Below, piece after piece: positions 43,984 through 52,667 of a DNA stretch of 64,000 bases. Origin of the DNA: Mesorhizobium escarrei. GTDB taxonomy: Bacteria; Pseudomonadota; Alphaproteobacteria; Rhizobiales; Rhizobiaceae. The stretch is from assembly GCF_935825525.1 (NCBI RefSeq), contig NZ_CAKXZT010000186.1, forward strand, positions 1 to 64,000. The letters are read 5' to 3'. Both the position numbers and the translations under genes were made by a program. Positions within the stretch are counted from its first letter, which is position 1. Each line of letters begins with the position of its first letter. The notes beneath the pieces are model-generated. The model was not told the DNA's origin and made no database searches. It saw nothing but the letters and a program-made list of their open reading frames with translations.

Positions 43984-44042
43984 GGCCCTTTCTCCCGTCA
44001 CTATACGGGGAGAAATGCCCGGGAGGGCAATGAGGGGCAGCG
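43984..44042. repeat. Intergenic repeat CTTTCTCCCGTCACTATACG, copy 3
   Basis: Same family as 40791, with GGTGCAGGCCCTTTCTC at the start and GCCCGGGAGGGCAATGAGGG at the end. It lies between the 52-residue gene and the DUF982 gene. Confidence 0.88.
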
Positions 44043-44115
44043 CAAACCGCAAGCGATTGCCCCTAAGGGTAAAAGCGCATCCAGCCCGCGAGGCGGATCA
44101 GATTTCGCTGCGTCT

Positions 44116-44373
44116 TCAGGCCGGCGCCTTGTCGCTGACGAAAACGTTCACCTCGCGCGCGGCGGCAATGAAGGCGCGCCTTGCGGTCATCGCCGGTTTG
44201 TCGCCCGCCAGCGCATCATGGCAGGCCTGCAGCGCTTCGCGATGCTTGGGACTGCGCTTGCCGGGCCAGTTGTTGAGGAGGTAATCGGAAGCCTCGCGGG
44301 CGGTCCGCAAGAGCTGAGTGCCTCCCGCCGCGCCCTTGACGGTCACGGGTGTTTCAAATCGGTTGTTTTCCAT
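44116..44373 (-). CDS. DUF982 domain protein
   Basis: 85 residues. The pattern FETPVTVKGAAGGTQLLRTA, REASDYLLNNWPGKRSPKHR, EALQACHDALAGDKPAMTAR, RAFIAAAREVNVFV matches DUF982, a small family abundant in rhizobia. Function unknown. It is divergent from the MFS gene at 44490. Confidence 0.9.
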   Translation of the reverse strand: MENNRFETPVTVKGAAGGTQLLRTAREASDYLLNNWPGKRSPKHREALQACHDALAGDKPAMTARRAFIAAAREVNVFVSDKAPA

Positions 44374-44489
44374 CGCCGCTCTTACGCCATCGGCGCTCGC
44401 GAAGCGAGGGCGAAAGTGGTTGCCTCGACAATCACGCCGCGACGACGGCGAATTCCCTGGCCCGCAGAACTGGCCGCACAGGACACGAC

Positions 44490-45749
44490 ATGCCGCAAGA
44501 CGCCACCCCTGCCACCCAAGGCGCCCACAACATCCATTGGCGCCGCAATCTCGCCGTGTGCTTTGCCGGCTCGTTCAGCACACTTGTCGCCATGACCTTG
44601 CTGTTGCCCTTCCTGCCGCTTTATGTCGAGCAGCTGGGCGCCGAGGGCCACGCGGCTGTTGTGCAGTGGTCCGGCATCGCCTATGGCGCGACCTTCTTCG
44701 CCGCCGCGCTGGTCGCGCCGCTGTGGGGACGGCTTGGCGACCGCTACGGCCGCAAGCTGATGCTGGTGCGCGCCAGTTTCGGCATGGCCGTCTGCATGTC
44801 GCTGACCGGCATGGTGGAGACCGTCTGGCAATTGGTGCTGCTGCGCCTGCTGATCGGTTTCGCCGGTGGCTATTCCTCGGGCTCGACCATTCTTGTCGCC
44901 ATGCAGACGCCGAAGGAGCGGTCGGGCTGGGCGCTCGGCGTGCTGTCGGCCGGCATCACCGGCGGCGCTCTCGTCGGTCCCTTGCTCGGCGGCGCGCTGC
45001 CGCCTTTGATCGGCATCCGCGCCACCTTCCTGGTCGCCGGCGGCGTCATTTTCCTGGCGTTCCTGGCAACGACTTTTCTCATCAAGGAGAACCCTCGCCC
45101 GGCAACCGACAAATCAGCATCGACTGAGAAGCCGAAAGGCGGCTGGTCGCAAATCCCGGACAAGCGCCCGATCGTCGCAATGCTGGTGACCGGCACACTG
45201 CTGAGCTTCGCCACCATGTCGATCGAGCCGATCATCGCGGTCTATGTGAAACAGATCATCGAGGACCAAAGCCGGGTCACGCTGGTGTCCGGCGTCGTCA
45301 TGTCGGCGGCGGCACTTGGCGCCATCCTGTCGGCCTCGCATCTCGGCAAGCTCGCCGACCGCGTCGGTCACTGGAACGTCATCATAGCGGCGCTTGCCGT
45401 CTCGGCGCTGCTGCTGATCCCGCAGGCTTTCGTCACCAAGGGCTGGCAGCTCGTCGGCCTGCGTTTCCTGATGGGACTGGCGCTTGGCGGCCTCCTGCCC
45501 TGCATCACCAGCGTCATCCGCCACAATGTTCCGGACGGCGTCGGCGGCAATGTGCTCGGTCTGTCGATCTCGGCGCAGTATGTCGGACAGGTTGCCGGCC
45601 CGCTGCTCGGCGGCTTCGTCGGCGGTCATTTCGGCATGCGCGCGGTGTTTCTCGGCACATCCGTGCTGATGGCGGGCGGCGCGGCGTATAATTGGCTGGT
45701 CCAGTCGCGCCGCGCACGCGACATGCTGGTGCAGGCCGGCAAATCCTGA
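44490..45749 (+). CDS. MFS transporter, drug-efflux type
   Basis: 419 residues from MPQDATPATQGAHN. About twelve transmembrane helices. The MFS A motif is APLWGRLGDRYGRKLML and the C motif-like segment is GVLSAGITGGALVGPLLGGAL, typical of DHA1 efflux pumps. An internal repeat of the motif, ASHLGKLADRVGHW, begins the second half. It probably exports a hydrophobic compound; substrate unknown. The DUF423 gene follows after about 40 bases. Confidence 0.88.
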   Translation: MPQDATPATQGAHNIHWRRNLAVCFAGSFSTLVAMTLLLPFLPLYVEQLGAEGHAAVVQWSGIAYGATFFAAALVAPLWGRLGDRYGRKLMLVRASFGMAVCMSLTGMVETVWQLVLLRLLIGFAGGYSSGSTILVAMQTPKERSGWALGVLSAGITGGALVGPLLGGALPPLIGIRATFLVAGGVIFLAFLATTFLIKENPRPATDKSASTEKPKGGWSQIPDKRPIVAMLVTGTLLSFATMSIEPIIAVYVKQIIEDQSRVTLVSGVVMSAAALGAILSASHLGKLADRVGHWNVIIAALAVSALLLIPQAFVTKGWQLVGLRFLMGLALGGLLPCITSVIRHNVPDGVGGNVLGLSISAQYVGQVAGPLLGGFVGGHFGMRAVFLGTSVLMAGGAAYNWLVQSRRARDMLVQAGKS

Positions 45750-45790
45750 GACCGTTTGCGGGCCATCACCACTTCACGGAGACCAGAGAC

Positions 45791-46165
45791 ATGGACACGG
45801 CCGACCACCCAGCAAGCGGCAGCCGCCGCATCCTCGTTTTCACCGGTGGCCTGTGCGGCGCGGCCGGTGTGGCGCTTTCTGCCGCGGCGGCACATCTGGG
45901 CGGCGCTTTCGTCGGCACGGTCGCGTCCTTCCTGCTCATGCATGCACCGGTCTTTCTTGCCGTCGGCCTCGGTGGCGCAAACCGGATCATGCGAAGCGCA
46001 AGCTTCATCCTTCTTGTCGGACTTGTATTATTCTGCGGCGATCTCCTCGCCCGTGACTTCCTCGGCTCGCGGCTTTTCCCGATGTCGGCGCCGATTGGCG
46101 GCACCTTGCTCATCGCCGGCTGGCTGGCGGTTGCGGCCTCGGCGCTGAGGCGCCCGCGCTCCTGA
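45791..46165 (+). CDS. DUF423 inner-membrane protein
   Basis: 124 residues with four transmembrane helices. GLCGAAGVALSAAAAHLGGA, FLLMHAPVFLAVGL and LFCGDLLARDFLGSRLFPMS, APIGGTLLIAGWLAVA are the DUF423/YgdD pattern. Function unknown in bacteria. It follows the MFS gene in the same direction, likely in one transcript, and its stop lies 32 bases from the convergent end of the first tiny gene. Confidence 0.88.
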   Translation: MDTADHPASGSRRILVFTGGLCGAAGVALSAAAAHLGGAFVGTVASFLLMHAPVFLAVGLGGANRIMRSASFILLVGLVLFCGDLLARDFLGSRLFPMSAPIGGTLLIAGWLAVAASALRRPRS

Positions 46166-46197
46166 GGCGGCCGGATTCGGCTTCCGCCAAACGACGG

Positions 46198-46362
46198 TCA
46201 GTCAGACGATGGCCACTCTTGCCTGCGTTCTGGCCAGACCGGCAGGTCACGATTGCGTGCCGCCGGCTTGGCCAGGCGCCGCCGCTCCGGCCTGTCGATG
46301 GCCGGCGAGATGCCCCAATAGTTGCGATAGATCTCTTCGAACAGATGATTGATCGGGTGCAT
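46198..46362 (-). CDS. Small protein, paralogue 1 (54 aa), LacI-operator linked
   Basis: 54 residues beginning MHPINHLFEEIYRNYW, then a proline/arginine-rich tail ending WPERRQEWPSSD. AAAGGAAAC is the ribosome binding site. It is paralogous to the gene at 46431 across its length. An operator-like palindrome lies about 28 bases upstream of the ATG, so it has its own regulatory site. No family known to me; no signal peptide or membrane helix. Confidence 0.78.
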   Translation of the reverse strand: MHPINHLFEEIYRNYWGISPAIDRPERRRLAKPAARNRDLPVWPERRQEWPSSD

Positions 46363-46389
46363 GGCTAGTTTCCTTTCTCGATTTGAGAT

Positions 46390-46403
46390 TTGAATCGATC
46401 CAA
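46390..46403. promoter_or_regulatory. LacI-type operator, site 1
   Basis: TTGAATCGATCCAA, a 14-base palindrome centred on ATCGAT with one mismatch. It lies upstream of the 54-residue gene, within the 68-base gap between the two tiny genes. It matches sites 2 and 3 in core and length. Confidence 0.7.
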
Positions 46404-46430
46404 TCGACAGGCCCGAAAATGCCGTGCCGA

Positions 46431-46574
46431 TCAGCTCCGCTTGCGCTCCACGAGAAAACGCAGATCGCGAATCCACGGGCCGGCGCTGCCACGACGCGTC
46501 CGGGTCACCGCCTTCGAAATTATGCTCCAGTCGTTGCGATAGATGTCCTCGAACAGATAGTTGACGGGGTGCAT
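46431..46574 (-). CDS. Small protein, paralogue 2 (47 aa), LacI-operator linked
   Basis: 47 residues beginning MHPVNYLFEDIYRNDW and ending WIRDLRFLVERKRS. AAAAGGAGCGAG is a strong ribosome binding site. It shares the LFExIYRN motif, an RDL motif and a basic tail with the gene at 46198. Two LacI-type operator copies lie between this start and the lacI gene. It is divergent from lacI. Confidence 0.8.
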   Translation of the reverse strand: MHPVNYLFEDIYRNDWSIISKAVTRTRRGSAGPWIRDLRFLVERKRS

Positions 46575-46592
46575 GGCTCGCTCCTTTTCAGA

Positions 46593-46606
46593 TTGGATCG
46601 ATTCAA
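46593..46606. promoter_or_regulatory. LacI-type operator, site 2
   Basis: TTGGATCGATTCAA, the reverse complement of sites 1 and 3, in the 115-base gap between the 47-residue gene and lacI, 19 bases upstream of the small gene's ATG. It could block transcription of the small gene. Confidence 0.72.
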
Positions 46607-46641
46607 ACTTATGCCCGGCCCGCGCTGATGTCAAGCAAAAT

Positions 46642-46655
46642 TTGAATCGATCCAA
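46642..46655. promoter_or_regulatory. LacI-type operator, site 3
   Basis: TTGAATCGATCCAA, 49 bases centre-to-centre from site 2 and about 35 bases before the lacI start. Spacing of close to five helical turns would suit looping by a dimer of dimers or two dimers. It may also mediate autorepression. Confidence 0.72.
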
Positions 46656-46689
46656 CAAAGATGCTAGATAGCAGGCTGGAGGCAGAAAA

Positions 46690-47772
46690 ATGGCGTCATC
46701 TACCGAAGGCAATACAAGACCCATCCGGCTGGCCGACATCGCCAAGGCCGCTGGGGTTTCGCACGGCACCGCCTCCAACGTGTTCAGCCGTCCCGAGATC
46801 GTGCGCGAGGAAGTCCGCGAACGGGTCAAGGCGGCGGCCGAGGCGATGGGCTATGCCGGTCCCGACCCGAAGGGCCGGCTGCTGCGCGCCGGCAAGGTCA
46901 ACGCGATCGGCGTCGCCACGACCGAGCCGCTGTCCTATTTCTTCGACGATCCCTTTGCCCGCGCAATGATGGCCGGCATCTCGCAGGCATGCGACGCCAC
47001 CGGCGCGGGAATAGCGCTGGTATCGGCCGGCAACGAGGAAAAACTTGCCTGGAACATCCAGAGCGCGCTGGTCGACGGCTTCATCCTGTTTTGCATCGAG
47101 GGCGGCTCACGGCTTGTCGAACTGACGCGCGAACGCAAACTCCCCTTTGTCGCGCTTGAGCTCGGCTTCGACGACGACACTGTTTCGGCAATCGGCGTCG
47201 ACAATGTCGCCGGCGCCCGCCTGGCGGCGCAGCATCTCGCCGAGCTCGGCCATCGGCGCTTCGCCGTGCTGGCGCTGCCTTTCGCCGACGGCAGCACCGG
47301 CCTTGTCTCGCCGGAGAAGGTCCGGACGGCCCTCTACACCGGCACACGCGATCGCCTCGTCGGCTATTTCGAGGCGTTTTCCCGGTACGGCGTCGATACC
47401 GCAGGGATACCGGTATACGAGACCGAAAACGACGAAGCCAGCACAAGGGCCGGCCTCGAGACGATCTTCGCCTCGGCAGAGCCGCCGACCGCCATCGTGG
47501 CGATGTCGGACCGGATCGCCATGATCGCGATCGAATGGTTGGCCGCGCGTGGCATTGCGGTTCCCGGCGACGTCTCCGTCGTCGGCTTCGACGGCGTGCC
47601 CGACGCCGCAATTTGCGATCCTCCGCTGACCACGGTCGCGCAGCCGATCGCCGAGATCGGCCGCCGGGCGGCGCGATCGATCCTCGATTTCGACGGCACG
47701 GTGCGGCGCGAGACGCTTGGCGTCGAGCTTGTCGTCAGGGCATCTTCGGGATCTCCGCCCAAGACAGCCTGA
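46690..47772 (+). CDS. LacI family transcriptional regulator
   Basis: 360 residues. The N-terminal HTH is IRLADIAKAAGVSHGTASNV, FSRPEIVREEVRERV, where the usual VSRVL recognition helix end is replaced by ASNVF. The ligand-binding domain (about 65-355) has GVATTEPLSYFFDDPFARAM, SALVDGFILF, VDNVAGARLAAQHLAELGHR and DVSVVGFDGVPDAA. Effector likely a sugar or nucleoside, but no metabolic genes are adjacent. Matching ATCGAT-centred palindromes lie before this gene and before two tiny genes, which it most likely controls. Confidence 0.93.
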   Translation: MASSTEGNTRPIRLADIAKAAGVSHGTASNVFSRPEIVREEVRERVKAAAEAMGYAGPDPKGRLLRAGKVNAIGVATTEPLSYFFDDPFARAMMAGISQACDATGAGIALVSAGNEEKLAWNIQSALVDGFILFCIEGGSRLVELTRERKLPFVALELGFDDDTVSAIGVDNVAGARLAAQHLAELGHRRFAVLALPFADGSTGLVSPEKVRTALYTGTRDRLVGYFEAFSRYGVDTAGIPVYETENDEASTRAGLETIFASAEPPTAIVAMSDRIAMIAIEWLAARGIAVPGDVSVVGFDGVPDAAICDPPLTTVAQPIAEIGRRAARSILDFDGTVRRETLGVELVVRASSGSPPKTA

Positions 47773-47780
47773 GCCCGACG

Positions 47781-48998
47781 CTATCGATTCATGCCTGCCG
47801 CCATGCCGCCCATCCCGAAGGATGCATGGACCGGCGGCGCCTCGCTGCGGACCGGCTTGCTGCTGCCGCCAATAGCCGCCAGCCATTCGAGATAATAGGC
47901 GAGCGCGAACTGCATGGCGATGCCTGCGGCGATCAGCAGGCTGTCATAGGCAAATCCACCCGGGTTGATCAACTTCATCACCTGCGCCGCCATGGCGATC
48001 AGCGTGCCGGCGATGAAAACCGGCAGCGATCGCTTGCCCAATATGGCGAGCGGATGGTCGCGGCTGGTGCGGAACAGGTTGGAGACAGAAGGAAACGCCA
48101 CGATCAGATAGCTCACCGCCAGGATGTGCAGCAGCCTCGGCAGCGACAGGAAGGTCTTGTCGAAGCCGGTCAGCACCACCGGCAGGTTCAGCCACGACAC
48201 GTGCCCCCATAGCGGGCTGTGCACCCAGACCAACGCCGTCGCGACATAGACCACCGACGCGCCGACCAGCCAGCGATTGAGCGGAATGGCGCCGCCGCGC
48301 CTGATGTGCAGCATGCTCGCCAGGCCGATGTTGAAGAGGAACTGCCACGACAGCGGATTGAGGAACCAGAAGCCGGGCTCCGGATAATTAGGCGGAGCGA
48401 TCTGGTAGATCCCGGCAACCAGCCACAGAGTTCCGGACACGGCGAGCGCCATGCAAGGCCGGTAGCTGATGAACAGCAGGAAGGTTGGCGCCATCAGCAG
48501 CAGCACCGCATAGACCGGCAGGATATTGTTGTAGCCAAGCTGATGGCCAAGCGTGACGATGCCGATCAGCGCTTGTTGCGGGTCCCTGATCAACGGCTCG
48601 ATGTTGATCAGGGTCAGCATGTCCGGCCGTTTCGCGAACATCGCCGCCGCGCAGAAGATGGCCACCACCGCCATCGTCATGACAATGTGCGCGACATAGA
48701 GCACTCCGGCGCGGCGCCACAATTTCAGTGTCGCCAGGAGCCGGTCTCCGGACTGGAATTTTGAGCCGTAGGCGAGCGCGACGGACATGCCGGAGATCAG
48801 CACGAAGGCCTCGGCGGCATCCGAAAAGCCGAAATTCTTGTAGGTCAGGGTTTCGAAAACTGTGCCAGGCACATGGTCGACAAATATGATCAGCAGCGCG
48901 AGAGCGCGGAACACATCAATGCGCGTATCGCGATCCGGGATATGCGTGCCGCGATCCGGGATACGCGTATCGCGATCCGGTGAAATTGGCATGGTCAT
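47781..48998 (-). CDS. opgC: OpgC-family membrane protein (periplasmic glucan modification)
   Basis: 405 residues with about ten transmembrane helices. RIDVFRALALLIIFVDHVPG, TLTYKNFGFSDAAEAFVLIS and GMSVALAYGSKF are the OpgC start; WFLNPLSWQFLFNIGLA and RGGAIPLNRW follow. OpgC proteins transfer succinyl groups onto periplasmic glucans. The N-terminus carries three 7-residue repeats (DRDTRIP, DRGTHIP, DRDTRID) encoded by a tandem DNA repeat, unlike the usual OpgC N-terminus. Confidence 0.87.
   Translation of the reverse strand: MTMPISPDRDTRIPDRGTHIPDRDTRIDVFRALALLIIFVDHVPGTVFETLTYKNFGFSDAAEAFVLISGMSVALAYGSKFQSGDRLLATLKLWRRAGVLYVAHIVMTMAVVAIFCAAAMFAKRPDMLTLINIEPLIRDPQQALIGIVTLGHQLGYNNILPVYAVLLLMAPTFLLFISYRPCMALAVSGTLWLVAGIYQIAPPNYPEPGFWFLNPLSWQFLFNIGLASMLHIRRGGAIPLNRWLVGASVVYVATALVWVHSPLWGHVSWLNLPVVLTGFDKTFLSLPRLLHILAVSYLIVAFPSVSNLFRTSRDHPLAILGKRSLPVFIAGTLIAMAAQVMKLINPGGFAYDSLLIAAGIAMQFALAYYLEWLAAIGGSSKPVRSEAPPVHASFGMGGMAAGMNR
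48920..48982. repeat. Tandem repeat, 3 x 21 bp, inside opgC
   Basis: Three near-identical 21-base units, each with GCGATCCGG preceded by a variable GCGTATC or GCGTGCC. They keep the reading frame and encode DRDTRIP-type heptapeptides at the protein N-terminus. Copy number could vary by slippage without a frameshift. Confidence 0.9.
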
Positions 48999-49201
48999 CG
49001 ATAAAAGGCCTCAAAGCTGGTTGTTCATGCCGCGATCGATGCGACCGCCGGACGCACCGCTTCGATTCCTCCCGCAGGAGCATATCGGCAAACAAACGGA
49101 CTGAAATGCGCCCGGTTCGATCAACTTTGAAGGAGCCCGAAAATATTCCGTTTTGAAGCCGGCAAATGATTAAAAATCACACGAAATCAAAAGGATGCAA
49201 T

Positions 49202-49867
49202 ATGGCCGAAAAACCTCCGGAAGACGGCTTTTTGCGGCGCGACCTGCCGTTTTTGTACCGCCTTTATCGACCGGTGAATGCGAGCGGCGAATGCCTTTTT
49301 CTGCTGCATGGATCCGGTGTCGACGAGACGACGCTGGTGGCGCTGGGGCGGCAAATCGCGCCGCGCGCCGTGCTGGTGGCGGTGCGTGGCCGCCTCGCCC
49401 AGGAGGACGGTTTCCGCTGGTTCGCGCGGATCACGCCGACGCGCTTCGAAGAGGAGAGCATCCGCACCGAGGCGGACGCTTTCGCCGGCTTCATCACCGC
49501 GGCCGCGAAGCGCCATGGTCTCAATCTCGCCAGGACGATTTTCCTCGGCTATTCGAACGGCGCCAACCTGGTTTCGAGCGTGATGCTGCTCCATTCCGGC
49601 CTCATCGAACGGGCAGCGTTGCTGCGCCCGATGCCGGTGCTCGACGACGTCCCCCCGGCCGATCTGTCCAAAGCGCGCGTGCTGATCATCGCCGGCGCAG
49701 ATGATCTGACCTACGCGCCCTTCGCGCCGGCGTTGGTCGCATTGCTCGAATCACACGGCGCCGAGGTCGACGCCCACACCATCGCCTCCGGTCATGAAAT
49801 CGGCGATCGGGATGCTGAAATCATCAGGCAATGGCTGGCCGGCGCAACGGTCGCACGGGCCGGTTGA
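49202..49867 (+). CDS. Alpha/beta hydrolase, carboxylesterase/phospholipase type
   Basis: 221 residues from MAEKPPEDGFLRRD, with AAAAGGATG upstream as ribosome binding site. The fold is CLFLLHGSGVDETTLVALGR, then the nucleophile elbow IFLGYSNGANLVSS, with an aspartate in IIAGADDLTYAPFAP and the histidine in IASGHEIGDRD. This matches the predicted esterase family used for small acyl substrates. Stands alone. Confidence 0.88.
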   Translation: MAEKPPEDGFLRRDLPFLYRLYRPVNASGECLFLLHGSGVDETTLVALGRQIAPRAVLVAVRGRLAQEDGFRWFARITPTRFEEESIRTEADAFAGFITAAAKRHGLNLARTIFLGYSNGANLVSSVMLLHSGLIERAALLRPMPVLDDVPPADLSKARVLIIAGADDLTYAPFAPALVALLESHGAEVDAHTIASGHEIGDRDAEIIRQWLAGATVARAG

Positions 49868-49999
49868 GCATTAACGCCTTCGGGCGGACAGCATTCGCAT
49901 ATATGGCCCCGCGAGGCCCTTCCATTGTCCACAGCGCCGACATATGTCTGTCGAACTGACTGTCTATCGAGATACTGTTCACGTGAGGGGGAGGTCTGC

Positions 50000-51079
50000 A
50001 TGGCCGACAAGAACAGCATCACTGTGCTCGACGATACCTCGAAGCAGCCGGCAATCGCGGCCAATCCATCCGATGTTGCAAGAATAGAGAGCACGATCGA
50101 TGTTCGCGATCGTGCGGCGATCTCGGTCTATGGCGACCGCGCCCAGCAGGCGGTCAGCGACTATGCCGACAAGATCCTCGGCCAGTTACGTAATCGCGAT
50201 CTCGGCGACACCGGCGAGCTTTTGACCGACATCATCATGAAGGCCAAGAACCTCGATCCGGCCTCGCTCAAAGACCAGGGGTTCTTGAGCGGTCTGTTCA
50301 GCTCCTTCAAAGCAAGACTTGAACGCTTCAAGGAAAAATACGAGGACGTTGCCGGGCAGATCGACCGCATCGGCCTGGAGCTCGACCGCCACAAGGATAC
50401 GCTAAGGCGCGACATTGCCGTGCTCGACGATCTGCACGAGCAGACCAAGGTATCGATTGTTAAGCTCGACGCCTATGTGCAGGCCGGCAAGAAGTTCATC
50501 GAAGACTTCCGCGCCAACGAACTGCCCAAGCTGAAGACGGCGGCGGACGCAGCCGGCGGCGATGTCGGTGGCACGCTGGAAGCCCAAACCTATCAGGACA
50601 CCGTCCAGGCGTTGGACCGGTTGGAAAAACGCATCTTCTACCTGGTGCAGGCGCGCCAGCTCGGTATCCAGCAATTGCCGCAGATCCACATTGTCCAGTC
50701 CGGCGACGAGACGTTGATCGAGAACCTGCAGGCGACCTCGGCACTGACCGTTCCGGCATGGAAGCAGAAGATGGTCATCCTGCTCGGCCTGACCAACCAG
50801 AAGTCGGCGCTTGAACTGCAAAAGACCGTGACCGACGCCACCAATGAAATGATCCGCCAGACGTCCAAGATGATGAAGGATCAGGCCATCTCCATCGAAG
50901 AGCAGGCGCAGCGGGGCATCGTCGATGTCGAAACACTGGCGCAGGCGAACCGCGATCTCATCGATACGGTGCAAGGCGTGCTCAAGGTCCAGCAGGAGGG
51001 CCGCCAGAAACGGGCCGACGCCGAAAAACAGATGGACCAGATGACCGTCGATCTGAAGAAAGCGCTGACTCAAGCCTAG
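50000..51079 (+). CDS. telA: Toxic anion resistance protein TelA/KlaA
   Basis: 359 residues. Central signature segments are QQAVSDYADKILGQLRNRDL, LSGLFSSFKARLERFKEKYE, DVAGQIDRIGLELDRHKDTL, RRDIAVLDDLHEQT and YQDTVQALDRLEKRIFYLVQ, ending in coiled coils. TelA proteins are cytoplasmic and linked with tellurite/ter loci. Here it begins a tight four-gene operon; the next gene starts 8 bases after its stop codon. Confidence 0.93.
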   Translation: MADKNSITVLDDTSKQPAIAANPSDVARIESTIDVRDRAAISVYGDRAQQAVSDYADKILGQLRNRDLGDTGELLTDIIMKAKNLDPASLKDQGFLSGLFSSFKARLERFKEKYEDVAGQIDRIGLELDRHKDTLRRDIAVLDDLHEQTKVSIVKLDAYVQAGKKFIEDFRANELPKLKTAADAAGGDVGGTLEAQTYQDTVQALDRLEKRIFYLVQARQLGIQQLPQIHIVQSGDETLIENLQATSALTVPAWKQKMVILLGLTNQKSALELQKTVTDATNEMIRQTSKMMKDQAISIEEQAQRGIVDVETLAQANRDLIDTVQGVLKVQQEGRQKRADAEKQMDQMTVDLKKALTQA

Positions 51080-51087
51080 AGAGCTTT

Positions 51088-52659
51088 ATGCCGAAGACGC
51101 TGACGTCCGTTCTGCTCTTGGCTTTCTCGGTGTTGCTGTCGGCGTGCAACGCCAGCAACGTCAAATTCTCCATCGTTTCCGGTTCCGAAAACACCGTATT
51201 GGAGCCGATCGTCCAGGAGTTCTGCAGCAAGCAGGACGCATCTTGCACCTTCGCCTATGAAGGGTCGCTCGACATCGGGCTTGGCCTGCAAAAGCCTGGC
51301 GGAGTCGACCAGGATGCGGTCTGGCCGGCTTCGAGCGTTTGGGTGGATCTGTTCGATTCCGGCCGCAAGGTGCGCAATCTCACTTCGATCGCGCAGATGC
51401 CGGTCATTCTGGGCGTGCGCAAATCCAAGGCGGCCGAACTCGGCTGGGTCAGCAAGCAGGTTTTCATGAAGGACATCCATGCCGCGGTGAAGGCCGGCAA
51501 GCTCAAATTCCTGATGACCTCGGCGACGCAGTCCAATTCCGGCGCCAGCGCCTATCTCGCCATGCTATCCAGCGCGCTTGGCGGCAAGGAAGTGATCGAG
51601 CCCGGCGATCTCGACAAGCCTGATGTACGCGAGGCGGTTGGCGCCCTGCTGCAAGGCGTCGAGCGCTCGTCCGGCTCGTCCGGCTGGCTGGCCGACCTCT
51701 ATATCGATTCCGCGAGCCAGGGCACGGTCTACGATGCGATGTGGAATTACGAGGCGACGCTGAAAGAGACCAACGACAAGCTCAAGCAGATGAGCAAGGA
51801 GCCGCTATATGCCGTCTATCCGGCCGACGGTGTTGCCGTCGGGGACTCGCCGCTTGGCTTCATCGATCACGGACGCGGCGCGGATATCGAAAAATTCTTC
51901 ACCGACCTGCTCGCCTATCTGCAGTCGGACGCGGTGCGCAAACGCATCGCCGACACCGGCAGGCGGCTGCCGCTCGGCGGCCCAGCGATCCAGGCGACGG
52001 CCGAGCCGGACTGGAACTTCGATCCGGGCAGATTGGTGACGTCGATCCGCATGCCCGAGCCCGCGGTGATCCGCAATGCGCTCGACCTCTACCAGCAGGC
52101 CTTGCGCAAGCCGTCGCTGACCGCGCTCTGCTTCGACTTCTCCGGCTCCATGGAGGACCAGGGCGAAAAGCAGCTGCAGGCGGCCGCGCAGTTCCTGTTC
52201 ACGCCGGAAAAGGCCAGCGAAGTGCTGGTGCAATGGACGCCATCGGACCATATCTTCGTGCTGCCTTTCGACAGCGCCGTTCGCGACAATTTCGAGGCGA
52301 GCGGCGATCCGGCCGGCCAGAGCCGACTGTTGGCGGCGGTCGCGGAGCAGCACGCCGGCGGCGGCACCGACATGTATGCCTGCGCCGAGCAGGCGCTGCA
52401 GAAAATCACGGCGACGGCCGATCTGTCGAAATATCTGCCGGCCATCGTCATCATGACAGACGGCCGCACCGACGGCGGCGCCGAGATGTTCCTCAACCAG
52501 TGGCGGAATGCGCCGGTGCGCGTGCCGGTGTTCGGCATCACCTTCGGCGACGCCGACAAGAGCCAGCTCGACAGCCTCGCCAAGGCAACGTCGGCACGGG
52601 TCTTCGATGGCAGCGGCGATCTTGCCGGCGCCTTCCGCGCCGCCCGCGGCTACAATTAG
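51088..52659 (+). CDS. Lipoprotein with solute-binding and vWA domains
   Basis: 523 residues. A lipoprotein signal ends LSAC (Cys20). The N-terminal half (about 25-300) has a type 2 periplasmic binding fold (FSIVSGSENTVLEPIVQEFC, YEGSLDIGLGL, LGVRKSKAAELGWV). The C-terminal part (about 335-520) is a vWA domain with a complete MIDAS: DFSGS (D350, S352, S354), the GGGTDMY threonine and the TDGRTDGG aspartate. It would sit in a periplasm-facing membrane leaflet. It is second in the TelA operon and lies 8 bases before the next gene. Confidence 0.88.
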   Translation: MPKTLTSVLLLAFSVLLSACNASNVKFSIVSGSENTVLEPIVQEFCSKQDASCTFAYEGSLDIGLGLQKPGGVDQDAVWPASSVWVDLFDSGRKVRNLTSIAQMPVILGVRKSKAAELGWVSKQVFMKDIHAAVKAGKLKFLMTSATQSNSGASAYLAMLSSALGGKEVIEPGDLDKPDVREAVGALLQGVERSSGSSGWLADLYIDSASQGTVYDAMWNYEATLKETNDKLKQMSKEPLYAVYPADGVAVGDSPLGFIDHGRGADIEKFFTDLLAYLQSDAVRKRIADTGRRLPLGGPAIQATAEPDWNFDPGRLVTSIRMPEPAVIRNALDLYQQALRKPSLTALCFDFSGSMEDQGEKQLQAAAQFLFTPEKASEVLVQWTPSDHIFVLPFDSAVRDNFEASGDPAGQSRLLAAVAEQHAGGGTDMYACAEQALQKITATADLSKYLPAIVIMTDGRTDGGAEMFLNQWRNAPVRVPVFGITFGDADKSQLDSLAKATSARVFDGSGDLAGAFRAARGYN

Positions 52660-52667
52660 GCTACTGC

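Noticed and set aside
40791..44042. CRISPR array from the repeated CTTTCTCCCC element
   Set aside because: Copies are few, differ in orientation, are far apart, and there are no uniform spacers or cas genes.
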